In this document: positions 12,761 to 24,505 of the stretch, in pieces
Position numbering within the stretch: position 1 is the stretch's first letter
Layout: the number at the start of each line of letters is the position of its first letter
NCBI GenBank assembly: GCA_036429605.1
Contig: JAVFKD010000004.1
Location: forward strand, 1,984,001-2,048,000
Length of the DNA: 64,000 bases
Reading direction: 5' to 3'
Source of the DNA: Cladobotryum mycophilum
Lineage: Eukaryota; Ascomycota; Sordariomycetes; Hypocreales; Hypocreaceae
The notes under the pieces: model-generated
What the model was told of the DNA's origin: nothing
Databases searched by the model: none
Seen by the model: the letters and a program-made list of their open reading frames with translations, nothing else
Translations under genes and position numbers: made by a program

Positions 12761-14311
12761 ATGCAGATTGACGAGTCAGCGAATCAAGCCGCGGGAACTG
12801 TTCCATCGAATGAGGAGCATCGAGAAGTCGTCATGGTTTTAGGGCTCGTGGGATCGAATGGCGGAATTTCTAAGGAGCGGCAGCAACAGCCTGCAGCAGT
12901 AACAGCAGCACCAGCACCAGCACCAGCAGCATCGGACTGGGGTACAGGCAGCGGCAGCTTCAAGGAACAGGCACTACCGCTCGGTCTGAGGAAGAGGCAC
13001 GACTCTATGCCGTTACTCAATACCCCATCGCATCTTGAGGCGTCTGCACCGCAAACGCCCAAATCAACATGGAATGGCGATGGCAGTTGTAAGGAAAACG
13101 TCTTGCCTCTCCGGTTGCGAAAAAGGCAGGATACGCTACCCTCGAGGGTATCCGCGTCCTCGTCCTCGTCCTCTCTGGATGCCTCCATCTACCAAACGCC
13201 CGTGTCTAGAGTGGCGGCAGCAGCACCCGCAAGCTACGATAGCTACGAGGAACAGCGTCTGCCGTTTCGTTTTCGGAGGAGCCAAGGATCTTTGCGGGCG
13301 GCGGCGGCGGCGGCGGCGGCGGCTATGACAGATGATACTGAATTCGCCATGACTGGGGTTGATGATGATGGCGATAATGCCCGACTGGTCTCTACGAGCT
13401 CTAGCACGGTGTACAAGCCCTTTGGGTCCTCCCCGGCGACGGCGAGAACACTTCTACCCTGGAACCATGGACATGGCGACGGATCCGACTCTGGCTGGTC
13501 TACTGTGTCCCGGCGGTCGTCGACCAGTGTCATGTCCGAGTCGGGCTCCTCCTCTCACTCGGAACTATCTTCGTTTTTCGACTATCGACCGCCGCCGAGG
13601 GCCTGGTGGCCCGAGTCGACGATGGCTGCCGCCAGAGGCGTCTACGAGGAGGACGACGCCTACTCGGACTATGCGTCGAATGCGAGGCAGAGCGTCATGA
13701 TGAGGCGAATGTTTCATTCCGTCATGCATGGTGTGGTTCTCGCGTTGCAGAGCCTGGCTGCCTTGGCGGTGTTGAGCGTCTTTGTCTGGATGACGGTTTG
13801 GAAGAACCCGGATGCTGAGCCCGCGTTTTGGACTTGGTAAGTTTTTTCTCATCCCAGGTAGCCTCTGAGTCAAAATAAAAATGAAAAAGAAACAAAAAAG
13901 ATGTATGAAATGGACAAGGCTTGCTGACTACCTTACCTATCATCTGTTAGGCTCTGGGAGATGCCCTCCATGGCGATTAGTTCCGTCCTCGTCCTATGCG
14001 TCGTCACCATGATCACCCACGAAGTCCGCGTCCTATCCGCCGTGGCGCTGCTCTACCTCCAAGCGGCCATCCTGTTCATGACTTCCGTCTCGGTGCTCAT
14101 AATGTGGGTGAGCGTCGCCGAGCAGAGCGGCGAGGTCGTCCAAAGCATCCTGGTGGGCTGCTGCGTCTTCCTCTGGGGCATGGCCGCCCTGGGCTTCCTC
14201 AGGGCCGTCGTCATCTGGCGGGTGACGGAGTTGGAGGAGGATATCGCTCACCATCAGGGCTTGCTGCACGATGACATGGAGACGTACGGAACGATTGCAT
14301 CTTCAGGATAA
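12761..14311 (+). CDS. Four-helix membrane protein with an N-terminal triple repeat, unknown function
   Basis: Exon 1 (12761-13836) and exon 2 (13951-14311) join at TG|G to give about 478 residues. I do not recognise the family. The long N-terminal part is probably cytosolic and disordered. It contains three imperfect copies of a motif at 12959-13017, 13088-13141 and 13244-13297: a charged-E-Q/N start, then L-P-hydrophobic-x-L/F-R-K/R-R, then a Ser/Thr-containing end (LPLGLRKRHDS, LPLRLRKRQDT, LPFRFRRSQGS). Two QTP sites lie between the copies. A poly-Ala run is encoded by GCG repeats at about 13298-13323. The C-terminal third has four hydrophobic segments, one before the intron and three after it, then a short acidic tail. 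The first in-frame ATG is at 12761; an upstream exon cannot be excluded. The gene is convergent with the NRPS-like gene. Confidence 0.75.
13298..13323 (+). repeat. GCG trinucleotide run encoding poly-Ala
   Basis: A perfect GCG run inside the triple-repeat membrane protein gene encodes about nine alanines. It is likely to vary in length between strains. Confidence 0.8.
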
Positions 14312-14750
14312 AAGAAAAAAGTGAGGAAAAGATGAAGAGAGACGGCCAAAAATGGTTGTTTTTTCCAACCATTTTGAGGTTTGGGACATTATGACTTGAA
14401 ATGTTTACGAGAAAGGAATCTTTGTTTTTTTTTTTTTTTTTTTTGCGCTTGAAGGGCTTCATTTCTATAATTTGCATCTCCTTCTTTCTTTCTTCTTTTT
14501 TTGCCGGAAAAGAAGAAAAGAGCTAGAATGGAGGGTTTATAACGATGTTTGGACAAAATGTATGAAAAACTATAATTTAATTTCATGATGGCTAGAGGAG
14601 AGTAGGGATCAACGAGGGTGTAGCTAGGGTATTAAGAATACTTGAAAAATTGCATTGCTTTGGTAAACCTCTTTATGAAGACGAGTTTGACTATAGTGTC
14701 TTTTGATTTGATAGGTAGATTTAAAAGATAAGAGGTTATGGAACTTGTTT
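14312..14750. other. Convergent 3' intergenic region
   Basis: This lies between the stop of the membrane protein gene and the stop of the NRPS-like gene. It holds a perfect 10-bp hairpin (14349-14375) and a run of 20 T (14425-14444). No coding region is supported. Confidence 0.6.
14349..14375. other. Perfect 10-bp inverted repeat (hairpin)
   Basis: AAAATGGTTG (14349-14358) and CAACCATTTT (14366-14375) are perfect inverted copies around a 7-base T-rich loop. It begins 37 bases after the stop of the upstream gene, so it would fold in that gene's 3' UTR. It could also sit in the tail of the convergent transcript. Confidence 0.6.
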
Positions 14751-17700
14751 TTATCTTGACGCGGAGAATATCTCGCCCACGGTTTTGTTCCAATTGTTCT
14801 CATCGGCGATCTTCCTCAGCACATCTGCCAGACTATCGCAATGATCGTCTACTTCATCCACGCCCATCTGAGCCGTATCCCACGAAGCGATGAAGAAAAG
14901 GTTGGCCTTGTCAACCATGAAAGCATTCCAGAAGAAGCCACTACGAAACTTCTGTCAGTAAAAAAGGCGGATAGATAGATATAAGGAGTTGGAATATCAT
15001 GTAATAGAATAAACTTACCTGTCTGCCCAGTCGAATCGTGACACGGGTTCTAGAGTCTCAAAGTCCTTGCGGAAGCTCTTGGATGCTGCCAGTCCCATGC
15101 TTACGTCCCAGACAAAGGACTGGCGGAAGGATGCGTTTACCGCGACCTCGCCTTCTTCTCGGAGCTCGTGGACTACTTTCTCCCAGGGGGCGTGTACGTG
15201 GTTGTGAACCTGCTCTTGCTCTAGCTTCATTCGCTCGAAAAAGGCAGTCAGGGGCTCGTCGTCGTGCACCTCGACCATGTTAAGGATCCACTGGAACGTC
15301 GGTCCGTCGATGCTCATGGCCGGTGGCAGCGAGTCTTCTATCCACTTGGGCACAAAGGGCCAGGAGCGCCCGCCTTCCCAGGAGTTGAACAGCGCTACCT
15401 GCGATCTCGTCTGCAGGACGTTGAATAGGGTCAGAGCGCATTTGAAGAACATGGACGGTTCTACGCCGTGAGCCTCCTGGAGCTTGGGAAGGGTGGCGAC
15501 CTGGACGACTCTGCTTCGTCTGGGGAAGCGGAACTCGGAGGCCCTCGCCTCCCACTCGTTGTTCCATAGTTTTTCTCTGGAGAGCTGCCGCTCGGCTGCG
15601 TAGGGTGAGCCCTGGTCGTCGGCAATCATCATTCCTGGCGCTCGTTGTTTGGGCCAGAGAGCCTTCTTGCAGCGAGAGATGCCTCTTAGTCGTTTGACAT
15701 GAAAAGATACTGACTTTTGAGCGGGAGCGCTCTCCTGATACTGGGAGAATAGGTCGGCGAATAGTTGATATGGGGTTTGGCTGGGGAGTGTAGCGCTGGG
15801 GTCGTGGATTAATTGATCGAGATCTCTGTGCCAGGGTAATAGAGTGAGGGCATCGATGACGGAGTGGTTGTATGTCATGACCAGCATGCAGTGCCCAGTT
15901 TGTTTGACGCTGATGATGACGGCCTTGAACATGAGCTCACCGGGGTGAAGTCTTGTAGAAGTGCCCTCGTAGAGCTTCTTTGCGTCCTCCTCGGTATCGA
16001 CGTCTACTCGCCAGATCAGTTCTCGCAAGAGCGCTTCGCTGGCGGGGATGACGGCGTGATACGCCCGGTCCTGGGACGTGTGGAAAAGCAGAGTTCTCAG
16101 CATCGGCCGAGAATCTAGGGCCTTTGATAGACCCTGGAGAATTTGCGCCTCGGGGGTGTCTTTGACGCGGAATATGATGCGGACGTGATATGATTGTGGT
16201 CGTTCGCCGAGGATCGTTCGGTGTAGGGAGTGTCTGATTGGGATGACATGCTCGATATTGCCATCGGGAAGACCAAGGGTGTTAGCACGTTCTTGAGCCA
16301 CTTCCAGCAAGTCTTTATCGGAATCGTTTCCCCAAGCTTGGCTTGACGCATTGAAATCCCGCCGTCCCAACGAGGGGCCACTGAAGCCGATGACGTCTCC
16401 TGAGTTGTGATGGCCTGAGTCACGAGCCGCGAGCAATTTTGCCAGCTCTTCGACGGTAGCTCCTCGCTGAATGTCTTGGAGATAGATCTGTCTGCCACAG
16501 GAACGGAGGATGGCGTCGCAATACCGAAGCAGAGTGATGCTATCGGCCAAGTAGAGAACGCTGTCAGTCCTGTCTGGGCGAACGCCCGTGATTTGGTCCC
16601 ATATATCCAGTAGCTTTTCTTCGATTTGGAGCTGCCTCTGTGCCTCGGTTTGCCTTTCAGGTGCAGCGGGCTGGTTGTTGTTGGTAGAGCGTAGCTTTAT
16701 TACCAAGCCAGCCAGGACAGTCTTTTTGGGCTTGCCGAGAGACGTCGTCGGCAAAGTGTCAAGGCCCAGCTCTTCCAAAGTATACACTCCATCGAGTGCA
16801 TAATGCGAACCTAATTGTCTCGCCCTCTCTGCGAGCTGCTTCTTGGAGATGTCTTCGGGTAAGACCTTGATGATGGCAACGGGGACTTGGCCTGCGATGT
16901 CATCTGAAACTCCCACCACTTGAGCCTATTGAAGGAGGGTTAACTTGGTAACACTGACCGAATACTGGGGAAAAAAATACTTGCCTCTACACCGGGAAAT
17001 TCGTTCAATGCTGTTTCAATCGTAAGGGGATTAATGTTCTCGCCGCCTCGTATAATTAGGTCCTTGTAGCGGCCCATGATGTGCACTACCCCCTTTTCAT
17101 CAATTATGGCTCGATCACCAGTCTTGAACCAATTCACAGAACCCTCAGTGTAGAAACTTTCATCGTCAACACCGCCCATATAGCCTGAGATAACTGGCGG
17201 TCCGCTAACGTGTAATTCTCCAGTTTCTGCACGAGGAAGAACCTCCGTGGTACCCGGTCGACATATCCGAAGAGATATCCCGGGGAGGACTTTGCCAACA
17301 CCTGCATGCCACCCGTCCACTAGCATGCTGTCTCCTCTGCTCCAGCTTATCAGGGGCGCGCCCTCGCTCAGCCCATATGCCTGAATCGCATCGCGGGCTC
17401 CGAGACCTTCTCGACAGAGGCGAATGTCCTCGGGCCCAATCATGGTCCCGGCTATTGTGACCAGAGACAGATTCAGGCCCTGTGGACTCGAAATCTCGCT
17501 GTGCGACAGCAGCGCCTTGACCAGAGTTGGTGTCGCCGACATGATTGTGCAACGCTCGTGCACCAGGGCCTTGGCGGTTGCGTCGACCGAGAAGGACTTT
17601 GCGGCAAACACCACCGCGTCTCCCAGTCTCCACGCGCGAACCGCATTGTTGACCGCAAATATGTGGAAGACGGGCGTGTGCACCAGCCACCGGTCAATCT

Positions 17701-18517
17701 TTTCCCGGTCGGCGTTGGCATCATACTGGCTCGTCTGCGCCGCCAGGTTGCGGTTCGTGTGCGGGCAGGCCTTGGGTTTCCCCATCGTTCCACTGGTGAA
17801 TATAATCAGCGCGGGCGTGTTCCCGTCGCTCCCGTTTGCTCGGGACGGTCCCCCAGCGCCTGCAGCACCAGAAATAAGCTTCATTTGGGGGAACGAGTCT
17901 GAGGCAAGGAGGCGGCTCAGGCTCATCCAACCATCAGTCGTCGCCTCGCCGGAGCAGTGGAGGCGAAGAGTACAGCCCCCAAGGCTGTCCACCTGGGACT
18001 GCACGGCTGCTGCTGTGTCCGCGTCCTGAACTACCAGCACCCTCGGCCTGGTCGACTCGAGCATAAAGGGTATGTCATCGGTCGCGCGCGGATCGATTGG
18101 CACGAATGTCATGCCGATTTTGGCAGCGGCCCAAAACAACAGCCCCCATTCCGCGCAGTTCCAGAGGATCGCGGCGAGATGCATCCCAGGGCCGCACCCT
18201 TGTCCCTCCAGGAAGCTGGCCAGCTGCTCAGCCCTGGCCTGTAAATTGCGATAAGTCCATCTGAGACATTCCGATGATTCCGATCGCGCTGTCGGGTCCG
18301 GAGTGGCGACTGATTGGTTGGGGGCTGCGGGTTGCCAGACGGAGACGAGGGCCTCGCGGTCGGGGTGCGCGGAGACTGTTGCGGAGAAGATGTCCCAGAG
18401 ACTTTGGTCTAGGTTTGAGATTTCCTTGCCGTGAACTTCTGAGAGAGCAAGAGGACTATTGCTTACTTGCTCTGTCTCTGTCTCTGTCTCTGTCTGGATG
18501 GGAATGATTTGGGTCAT
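14751..18517 (-). CDS. NRPS-like single-module enzyme, adenylation-thiolation-condensation
   Basis: Transcribed order of exons is 18517-16985, 16925-15019 and 14940-14751, joining to about 1209 residues. The adenylation domain spans roughly residues 40-590, with A3 IIFTSGTMGKPK, A5 YGLSEGAP, A7-A8 WFKTGDRAII and GRYKDLIIRGGENINP, and A10 TTSLGKPKK with its lysine. A carrier domain follows at about 605-670, with LADSITLLR supplying the phosphopantetheine serine. A condensation domain fills the C-terminus (about 720-1209). Its active-site motif reads NHSVIDA, so the catalytic His and Asp remain while the first His and the Gly of HHxxxDG are changed. The last exon restores the usual WADSGFFWNAF and FFIASWDT end. 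Intron 1 is GC-AG. A single A-T-C module would activate one acid and condense its thioester with a separate nucleophile; the substrate is unknown. A P450 gene diverges 2.9 kb away. N-terminal Thr-Glu repeats come from a hexanucleotide run. Confidence 0.88.
16926..16984 (-). other. GC-AG intron 1 of the NRPS-like gene
   Basis: The minus-strand intron starts GCAAGT and ends ATAG, 59 bases. Only this junction keeps phase and gives the expected GVEAQVVGVSDDIAG sequence of the AMP-binding family. No GT donor nearby restores the frame. Confidence 0.85.
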
Positions 18518-18557
18518 GATGGCGAAGCAGATGAACTAGAGTGTATTAATATTAGGC

Positions 18558-18567
18558 CTTTATAAAG
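18558..18567 (-). promoter_or_regulatory. TATA element of the NRPS-like gene
   Basis: CTTTATAAAG is a palindrome 41 bases upstream of the NRPS-like start codon. It is close for a TATA box, which implies a short leader. Confidence 0.45.
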
Positions 18568-21382
18568 GTGAAGGCATGGAGAGGATGAATGTATGCTTGT
18601 TCATTTAAAACTGGAGCAACGGAGACGAAAGCTCCATGTATGTATAATTAAGCTACGGCGATATCTCTTTTCAGCAAGTCATTCAAAGAACTGCTTCCTC
18701 GGCCCATATCCCTACGATGACAAGCCGGAACTATGTATAACGGAATGGGGCTTCTTTCCAACAATTTGATGTATGATAACCAACATGGAATCCTGAGTCG
18801 CGCCACTCCCCCAGCACGCAGGATGTGTGTGTCCTGGCCGAAACTCCACAGTCTGTATCACAGGACATGCTCAGCTTCCAATGATGAACCATTACCAGCG
18901 CCACTCGCCCGAATGACGAACCAAATTACTTGTAGATGTCCACCCCCCGTGGAACCCGTTTAGAGGTGTGCGTACGACAAGGTACATGGACACAGGGACA
19001 TCATGATGCGTCTGAGACAGGTATGACGGTGTGGGAGAATTGCCGAATCTTGGGTCAGGAATCAAGTGTATCCATCATCGGAAATGCCGCCAGAGGTAGC
19101 ACGAGGTGCATTACGGTGCTGTTGGGTACACTCTTGCTAGTCCGAGGTGATACCCATCTGAATGTCTAAGACTTGAACCGATAGAGTAGTCTAGATGCCG
19201 TCCAACAGCCGCTTACAAGGACATGCTCGTCCTGATCGACAAACGTGGCTTGCGATTCAACATCTCACTCTGATGGGGGCCAATTTATTGAGAGTGTTAG
19301 TCCCAGGAGCGTTGACGAATCACGTTCCAACGCCCTGCATTGTTAGGATACGATCGGAGCGATGTGCAGAAGTCCCATGCGAATTAAAGATGAATACTAA
19401 AAATAAAGGTTGCAGCAGATTTTTAGCTTGCCGGTTGGCTTGGACGATTATTGTAGTATAAGTTACTAATCCATGTCGAATCCGTACAGTAGCTGTCTGT
19501 TGATTAAACCAACAGGTAACAATAGTAGTGACAATACAGCAACAATAAGAGGGTCAAACAACAATAATAATCAACAATATGACATGGGTAGAGCCATATT
19601 GGAATGTTCCTCCCCCGAGAAAGAAGAAACAAGGCGACCACTCTTAGCAACCGCACAGCATGTGCCATCGGCCACTTACATGACATGGACGGTAAGTTGA
19701 CAGCCAGTAGATGACCAGGACTCGTGGTAAGGCGTGGCGACACAAGGATGGTGAGAGAATCCTCACAATCTCAATTCATGTCCGCGAATGGAGGTGTGGG
19801 ATTGGGACACTAAAAGTGCTTTACTTGAGACGACCACGGTCTGCTATGCCGCAACATTCCGATGGAGCTCATCAGACGCATGCGGAAAACCTCGGTGTCG
19901 ACTCCGCTTCTCGTGAGGGCATGTCTCGAGTAGTTGCATGAAAGACACAAGACTATTTGCTGGACGGCCCCATCACGGTTCATATATGTCTTTGATGCAC
20001 CTGCCCTTTTCCCCCAAGAAGTACCGGACGGTAATTCCCAGGAGCCCGGATACATGTCTGCCTTTTTCTCCACGTAACCGGTTGCTCAGAGACATTGGCT
20101 GATCAGCTTTTTGTTTTTGCACTATATGAGCGGCACGATCCTGTACCTTTGCGAGACACGCAGCTGTCAGGGATCTTCTACTCTCCATATCCAACTCATC
20201 TCATCAGAGGCGGCTGGGTATACGAGAAATTGTGTGATTCTGTGCAACTCCATATCCGTGGTGGCGCAATGATGGAAAGAATCGTTGGTGATGTATTGCT
20301 AGACTTTTGACAATAATAGAGCGTTGAATGGTTGGTAGCCCTAAGCTGAAACACTCCTAAATGTATTGTCTCTTTATTATCTGGAGCCCTTACAAATACG
20401 ATCAATCAGTCACTGAGGGCTTTTTTACTCACCACGACGTGGATTCTCGGACTTTCTACCTATGCGAGCTTCAGCACCTGGGACTTTTTTGGCAAGACTC
20501 CATCATATTCTTAGCAATCTCTGTTGGCCCGTGTTTTTTTTTCAGCTCGAGATAGAGATCGCAGGATAAGAGTATTTTCTGTGTTGTTGGTTGTCCATGT
20601 CTCGTCTCGGGCGAAAAGGAATCTTACGAATCCAATATGTAATTTAACCGACCAACCAACACATCTTCTCCCCCTCCCGCACCGCACAGCTCTAACCAAC
20701 AGCTCCACCAAACTACTGGCCTTCTCGGCACTTTCTCTTTTATAACTTCCAAACCGAAAGAAGAAAAGAAGACCGCATGTACTCCGCTACGCGTAATTTT
20801 TTGGAACATTTGTAAGCGGTTCTTTTTGTCAAGTCGAGATAGGTAGGGTAGGGTCAAATGACTGATTTGCCTGGGGTTGAGAAGAGTTCCACGGCATGAG
20901 GCAAGCAGGAAACACGAAGAAGCTACATCAGAGATCTGATTCGGTCCTATACGCCATAAGATTCTACCGGATGCATGTGTGGAACCCATCGTCTGGCTGC
21001 AGATGGTGACGTATGGGTGGAAGAAGAGCATTGTATGGTGGCTATACGGAGAGAATAGAATCCTTTCCGTCATGGGTGCTGCCAGAAACAAGTTGGGACC
21101 GAAACATGAGGCATGGCCATGTGGGTGGAATATAAGCTTTAATGGAAACGCCAGACAGGGGATGGGGTCTTTGCTTCGTTCAGACTTGCCGAGAACCATG
21201 GTTGACAAAAAGTCTTTGGTGGATGGGCCTTGGCTGGGATCATGGTGGTTGCGAGTAAAACATTGCACAGCCGTTATAAAACTATGCCTCTCCTCGTTCC
21301 GTGCACGTCGGATGTTGGGTTCACTCTTGCGAAAGAAAGAGAGAGAAAAGGCAATCCTTGGTCTTTGGCTTGAAGCTCAACT
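18568..21382. other. Divergent intergenic region between NRPS-like and P450 genes
   Basis: No coding region is supported in 2.8 kb. It should hold the promoters of both flanking genes. I found no obvious shared inverted motif by eye. Confidence 0.5.
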
Positions 21383-23033
21383 ATGTTGTTTCTGATACGA
21401 GACCCTTATTTTTCTTTATATCTCTTCTTCATCCTCTTGCCACCCTTGCTCAACCGCATTTACACTCATATCCTCCAATGGCGGTTCTCTCGGCAAAAGG
21501 GTTGCCAGGATGCCCAGAGCAAGGAGCCGGTCAAAGATCCGTTTATAGGATTCGATTTTATTTATGAATGTATCTTCTCCAAACCAATCGAGCGATACCT
21601 CGAGTATACGCATCAAGCCTTTCGAACGCTCGGCACGACGTACGTATCGAAGCGATGGACATGGGAGACGACATACACCAACGATAGCCGAAACATTAAG
21701 CATGTGCTTGCTGTCGCCTTTGACGATTTCGAACTTCCTCGCTTGCGTGTGTCCGCTATGGCCGGGCTCCTCGGGAGCGGCATCTTTACTCTAAACGGGC
21801 ATTCGTGGTTCGCCTCCCGGGGTGTTCTGAGGACATCTATCGCGAAGCAGGACAAGGAGGCCTCCATCCAGAAGCTCGAGCGACACTTTCAAGCGCTCCT
21901 CGGGCGCATCCCAAACGATGGGGCGGTCTTGGACCTGCAGCCTCTCTTCTTTTGGCTGACCATGGACTTTGCGACGGAATTCCTCATGGGACACTCGACA
22001 AACATGCTGGACCCCGCGGCGAGCCACGGAAAGGAGCAGCAGTTTGTCGATGATTACTTGACATGCTCCACCGAGATTGTCAAGAAGATGCAGCTCGGAC
22101 CACTGCAGCACTTTTCTTTCAACCCGTCGGCCTACAGGGCAAGGAAGCGCATCTTCCGCTACATCGAAGACTTCATCGACGAATCGCTCCAGAGGAAGAC
22201 ACAGTCTGGCGCCGCCGACATGGAGCGCGACGTCTTGTCCGAACTAGCGGACATGACAACGGATCGCAAGCAGCTGCGAGATCATATTCTGCACATCCTC
22301 GTAGCCGGCCGCGATACGACGGCAAGTGTTCTGAGCAACCTCTTCTTTGTCCTTTCAAGGAAACCGAATGTGTATGCGAAGCTCAGAGAGGAGGTCCTTT
22401 CCGTGGCGGGCAGCGAACCTGCGACGTCAAGCCAATTAAACCAGACGGAATACTTAAAGTGGTGTGTCCAAGAGTGTAAGTAAAAAGGAAATGCTACCCT
22501 TTTTCTAAACATTTTCCAATAATTATTATTAGCATTGCGATTACATCCAGTCATCCCGACGAATGCTCGTGAAGCGACGAGGGACACGATTCTGCCGTAC
22601 GGCGGTGGCAAGGACGGCAACTCCCCACTCCTAGTGAAGAAGGGTAATCTGGTCATGTACAATGTGTACTCCATGCACAGAGACGAACAGGTCTTTGGAC
22701 CCGATCCCGAAGACTTTGTGCCAGAGAGGTGGAGTGGCTTGCGACCAGGTTGGGGATACCTGCCCTTTAACGGAGGGCCACGGATATGCATTGGTCGTAA
22801 GTTGACTCAAACAGAAAAAGATATATATACATATGTTCATATGAATACAATACTGACCAGACATGCCTGTAGAAAAGTTTGCCCTGCTCGAAGCGCACTT
22901 TCTAGTGTCGAGGATGGTCCAGACGTTTGAGAAGATGGAGGCCGCCGACGACAGAGACTGGGTAGAACTCTACGCTCTGGCGACTACGTGCAAAAATGGT
23001 GTGGATGTCAGATTAAGCAGATGCTCAGATTAA
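21383..23033 (+). CDS. Cytochrome P450, CYP52-clan (alkane/fatty-acid hydroxylase-like)
   Basis: Exons 21383-22475, 22533-22796 and 22873-23033 join to about 505 residues with phase kept. A hydrophobic N-terminal anchor (FSLYLFFILLPPLL) implies an ER-bound enzyme. The I-helix carries AGRDTTAS with the usual acid-alcohol pair. The K-helix ExxR is formed across intron 1 (ESLRLHP). The haem loop is FNGGPRICIGQKFALLEA, with the ligand Cys at about residue 450, split by intron 2. The RDTT I-helix and overall length match the CYP52 clan of fungal omega-hydroxylases acting on alkanes and fatty acids; the exact substrate cannot be read from sequence. It needs a separate P450 reductase. Its location opposite the NRPS-like gene makes a role in tailoring or in supplying an acyl substrate possible, but that is inference. 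Confidence 0.88.
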
Positions 23034-23980
23034 TTCTTTCCTTCTTCTTCTTCTTCTTTTTTCTTCTTTTTATTTTTATTTTTATTTTCTTTTTATAAAT
23101 CTTGTTTACAGGCGTTAGGTGTTGGATTCCCAGGCTCCATCGTTTTTAGAAATTTTTATTTGTTCTTTTGATGCTCTCTGGTTGCTCCCAATGGCTTATT
23201 TGTTCTCTCAACTTCTCAACACTTATTTTTATTTATTTATTTTACTTTTCATGTTCAAGCTCAAATTCATCTCAATTTCTCGGCTTCTCGTCTATACAAC
23301 ATACATTTACTAATACAAAACTACCACCATACTCGCAAAGTGAAGCGCCCAGCGAAAATGCAAATCAAGCTCGTCAATCTGCAGCTCCATGACACAGCTT
23401 AACAAGATCCAACAAGATATACAAGGAAAGATTACCACCTAAAGCGAGATTCTTTTGTATTCTTCATCATTTAATTGTACAAATCTACTCATCATTTTTA
23501 TTACATCTAGTCTTTTAGGATCACCACGTTACTATTGGCCATGCCGCCATGCCGCCTCCTGGCTTACTGGACGATGAGAATATGAGGGCTGGAACAAGAG
23601 GAATCAAAGCACTAGAGATATTTGGCAAAGACGCAAAGAAGAGAAGAAGAAGAAGATAATAGCAATGTCTAGCACTTCTGGATACCACTTGGAGATTAAT
23701 GTGGAGTGTTTTCCATCTGCCTCGTAGTATCACCTCCTTATCCACAAGCCAATAGGTTCCGTCAGAACCATTCCTTAGCGATAGACCCAGTAAAAATCAG
23801 TGGTCGTTCCGAGACACTCACTGTAGAAAAGATTAAGCAAAATCTCTTTTTATCTCAGTAAAAGCAGCCTGACACCCAAGATCCATCGCCTATGTCGAAT
23901 GCCATGATACCCTCATCCGCAGCTTCGTGTGCGCGATGCCAATATAATTATGTTGAGCCAAATTGTCTGTATCGATTACA
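23034..23980. other. Intergenic region
   Basis: Pyrimidine- and AT-rich sequence after the P450 stop, with TTC and TTTTTA tracts at about 23040-23095. I see no coding region. Confidence 0.5.
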
Positions 23981-24099
23981 GGCAGAGTGGCCGAGTGGTT
24001 ATGGCGCTGGTCTCAAGTGACATTACATATGCACTTTGAATTGCAAAAAGCAGTTTTCCAGTCACGAAAGTGGCAGGGGTTCGAATCCCCTCTCTGTCA
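23981..24099 (+). tRNA. tRNA-Leu(CAA) with intron
   Basis: The acceptor stem GGCAGAG pairs with CTCTGTC at 24092-24098 (one G-T pair), followed by discriminator A. The D-arm region reads GGCCGAGTGGTTATGGCG. The anticodon loop starts CTCAAG, giving anticodon CAA at 24014-24016. An intron of about 38 bases follows at roughly 24018-24055. The 3' half has a long variable arm (CAC-GAAA-GTG), as in class II tRNAs, and a T-arm with GGTTCGAATCC. Introns just 3' of the anticodon are usual in fungal tRNA-Leu(CAA). Pairing at the top of the anticodon stem (T31 with T39) is weak, so the exact intron ends could shift by a base. A T run at 24106-24112 can terminate RNA polymerase III. Confidence 0.9.
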
Positions 24100-24105
24100 A
24101 ATTTC

Positions 24106-24112
24106 TTTTTTT
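24106..24112 (+). terminator. RNA polymerase III terminator of tRNA-Leu
   Basis: Seven consecutive T begin seven bases after the tRNA 3' end, the standard Pol III stop signal. Confidence 0.75.
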
Positions 24113-24505
24113 GCGAAATGCTTCATTTTTATAGGTTATTCCTCCTATTTCATGTGTCGAATCTACTAGATAGGTTACATGTTATCTGATCGCTTTTTTT
24201 ATTACCCAGGGTAAATGGTCTTTCTAAACCTGGAATTATACCACCAATGACCATTTTCGTCAAAGGCGAGTAAAAACAGCAAGACACATTGTTAATTCAT
24301 CGTCTTGGATGTTGTTTGCAAAGCTTAGTCCCTAATCAAAGCTTCACCACATAAATCTCAATGGTAAAAGATATTTGTGTACAAATTAAATGTATTATGT
24401 AGTATTAGAAAGCCGCTGCCATCGATTACTAGCTCCACTCGCTATATCAACGCTGTATGACGGCAATTCAGTGTAGTCTCCAAACCATCCAACATCCGTC
24501 TCTCA
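24113..24505. other. Short intergenic region
   Basis: AT-rich spacer between tRNA-Leu and the stop of the orphan minus-strand gene. Nothing recognisable. Confidence 0.5.

Noticed and set aside
12666..12766. Possible first exon of the triple-repeat membrane protein
   Set aside because: The Gly-rich frame would need a 33-base intron and lands out of frame.
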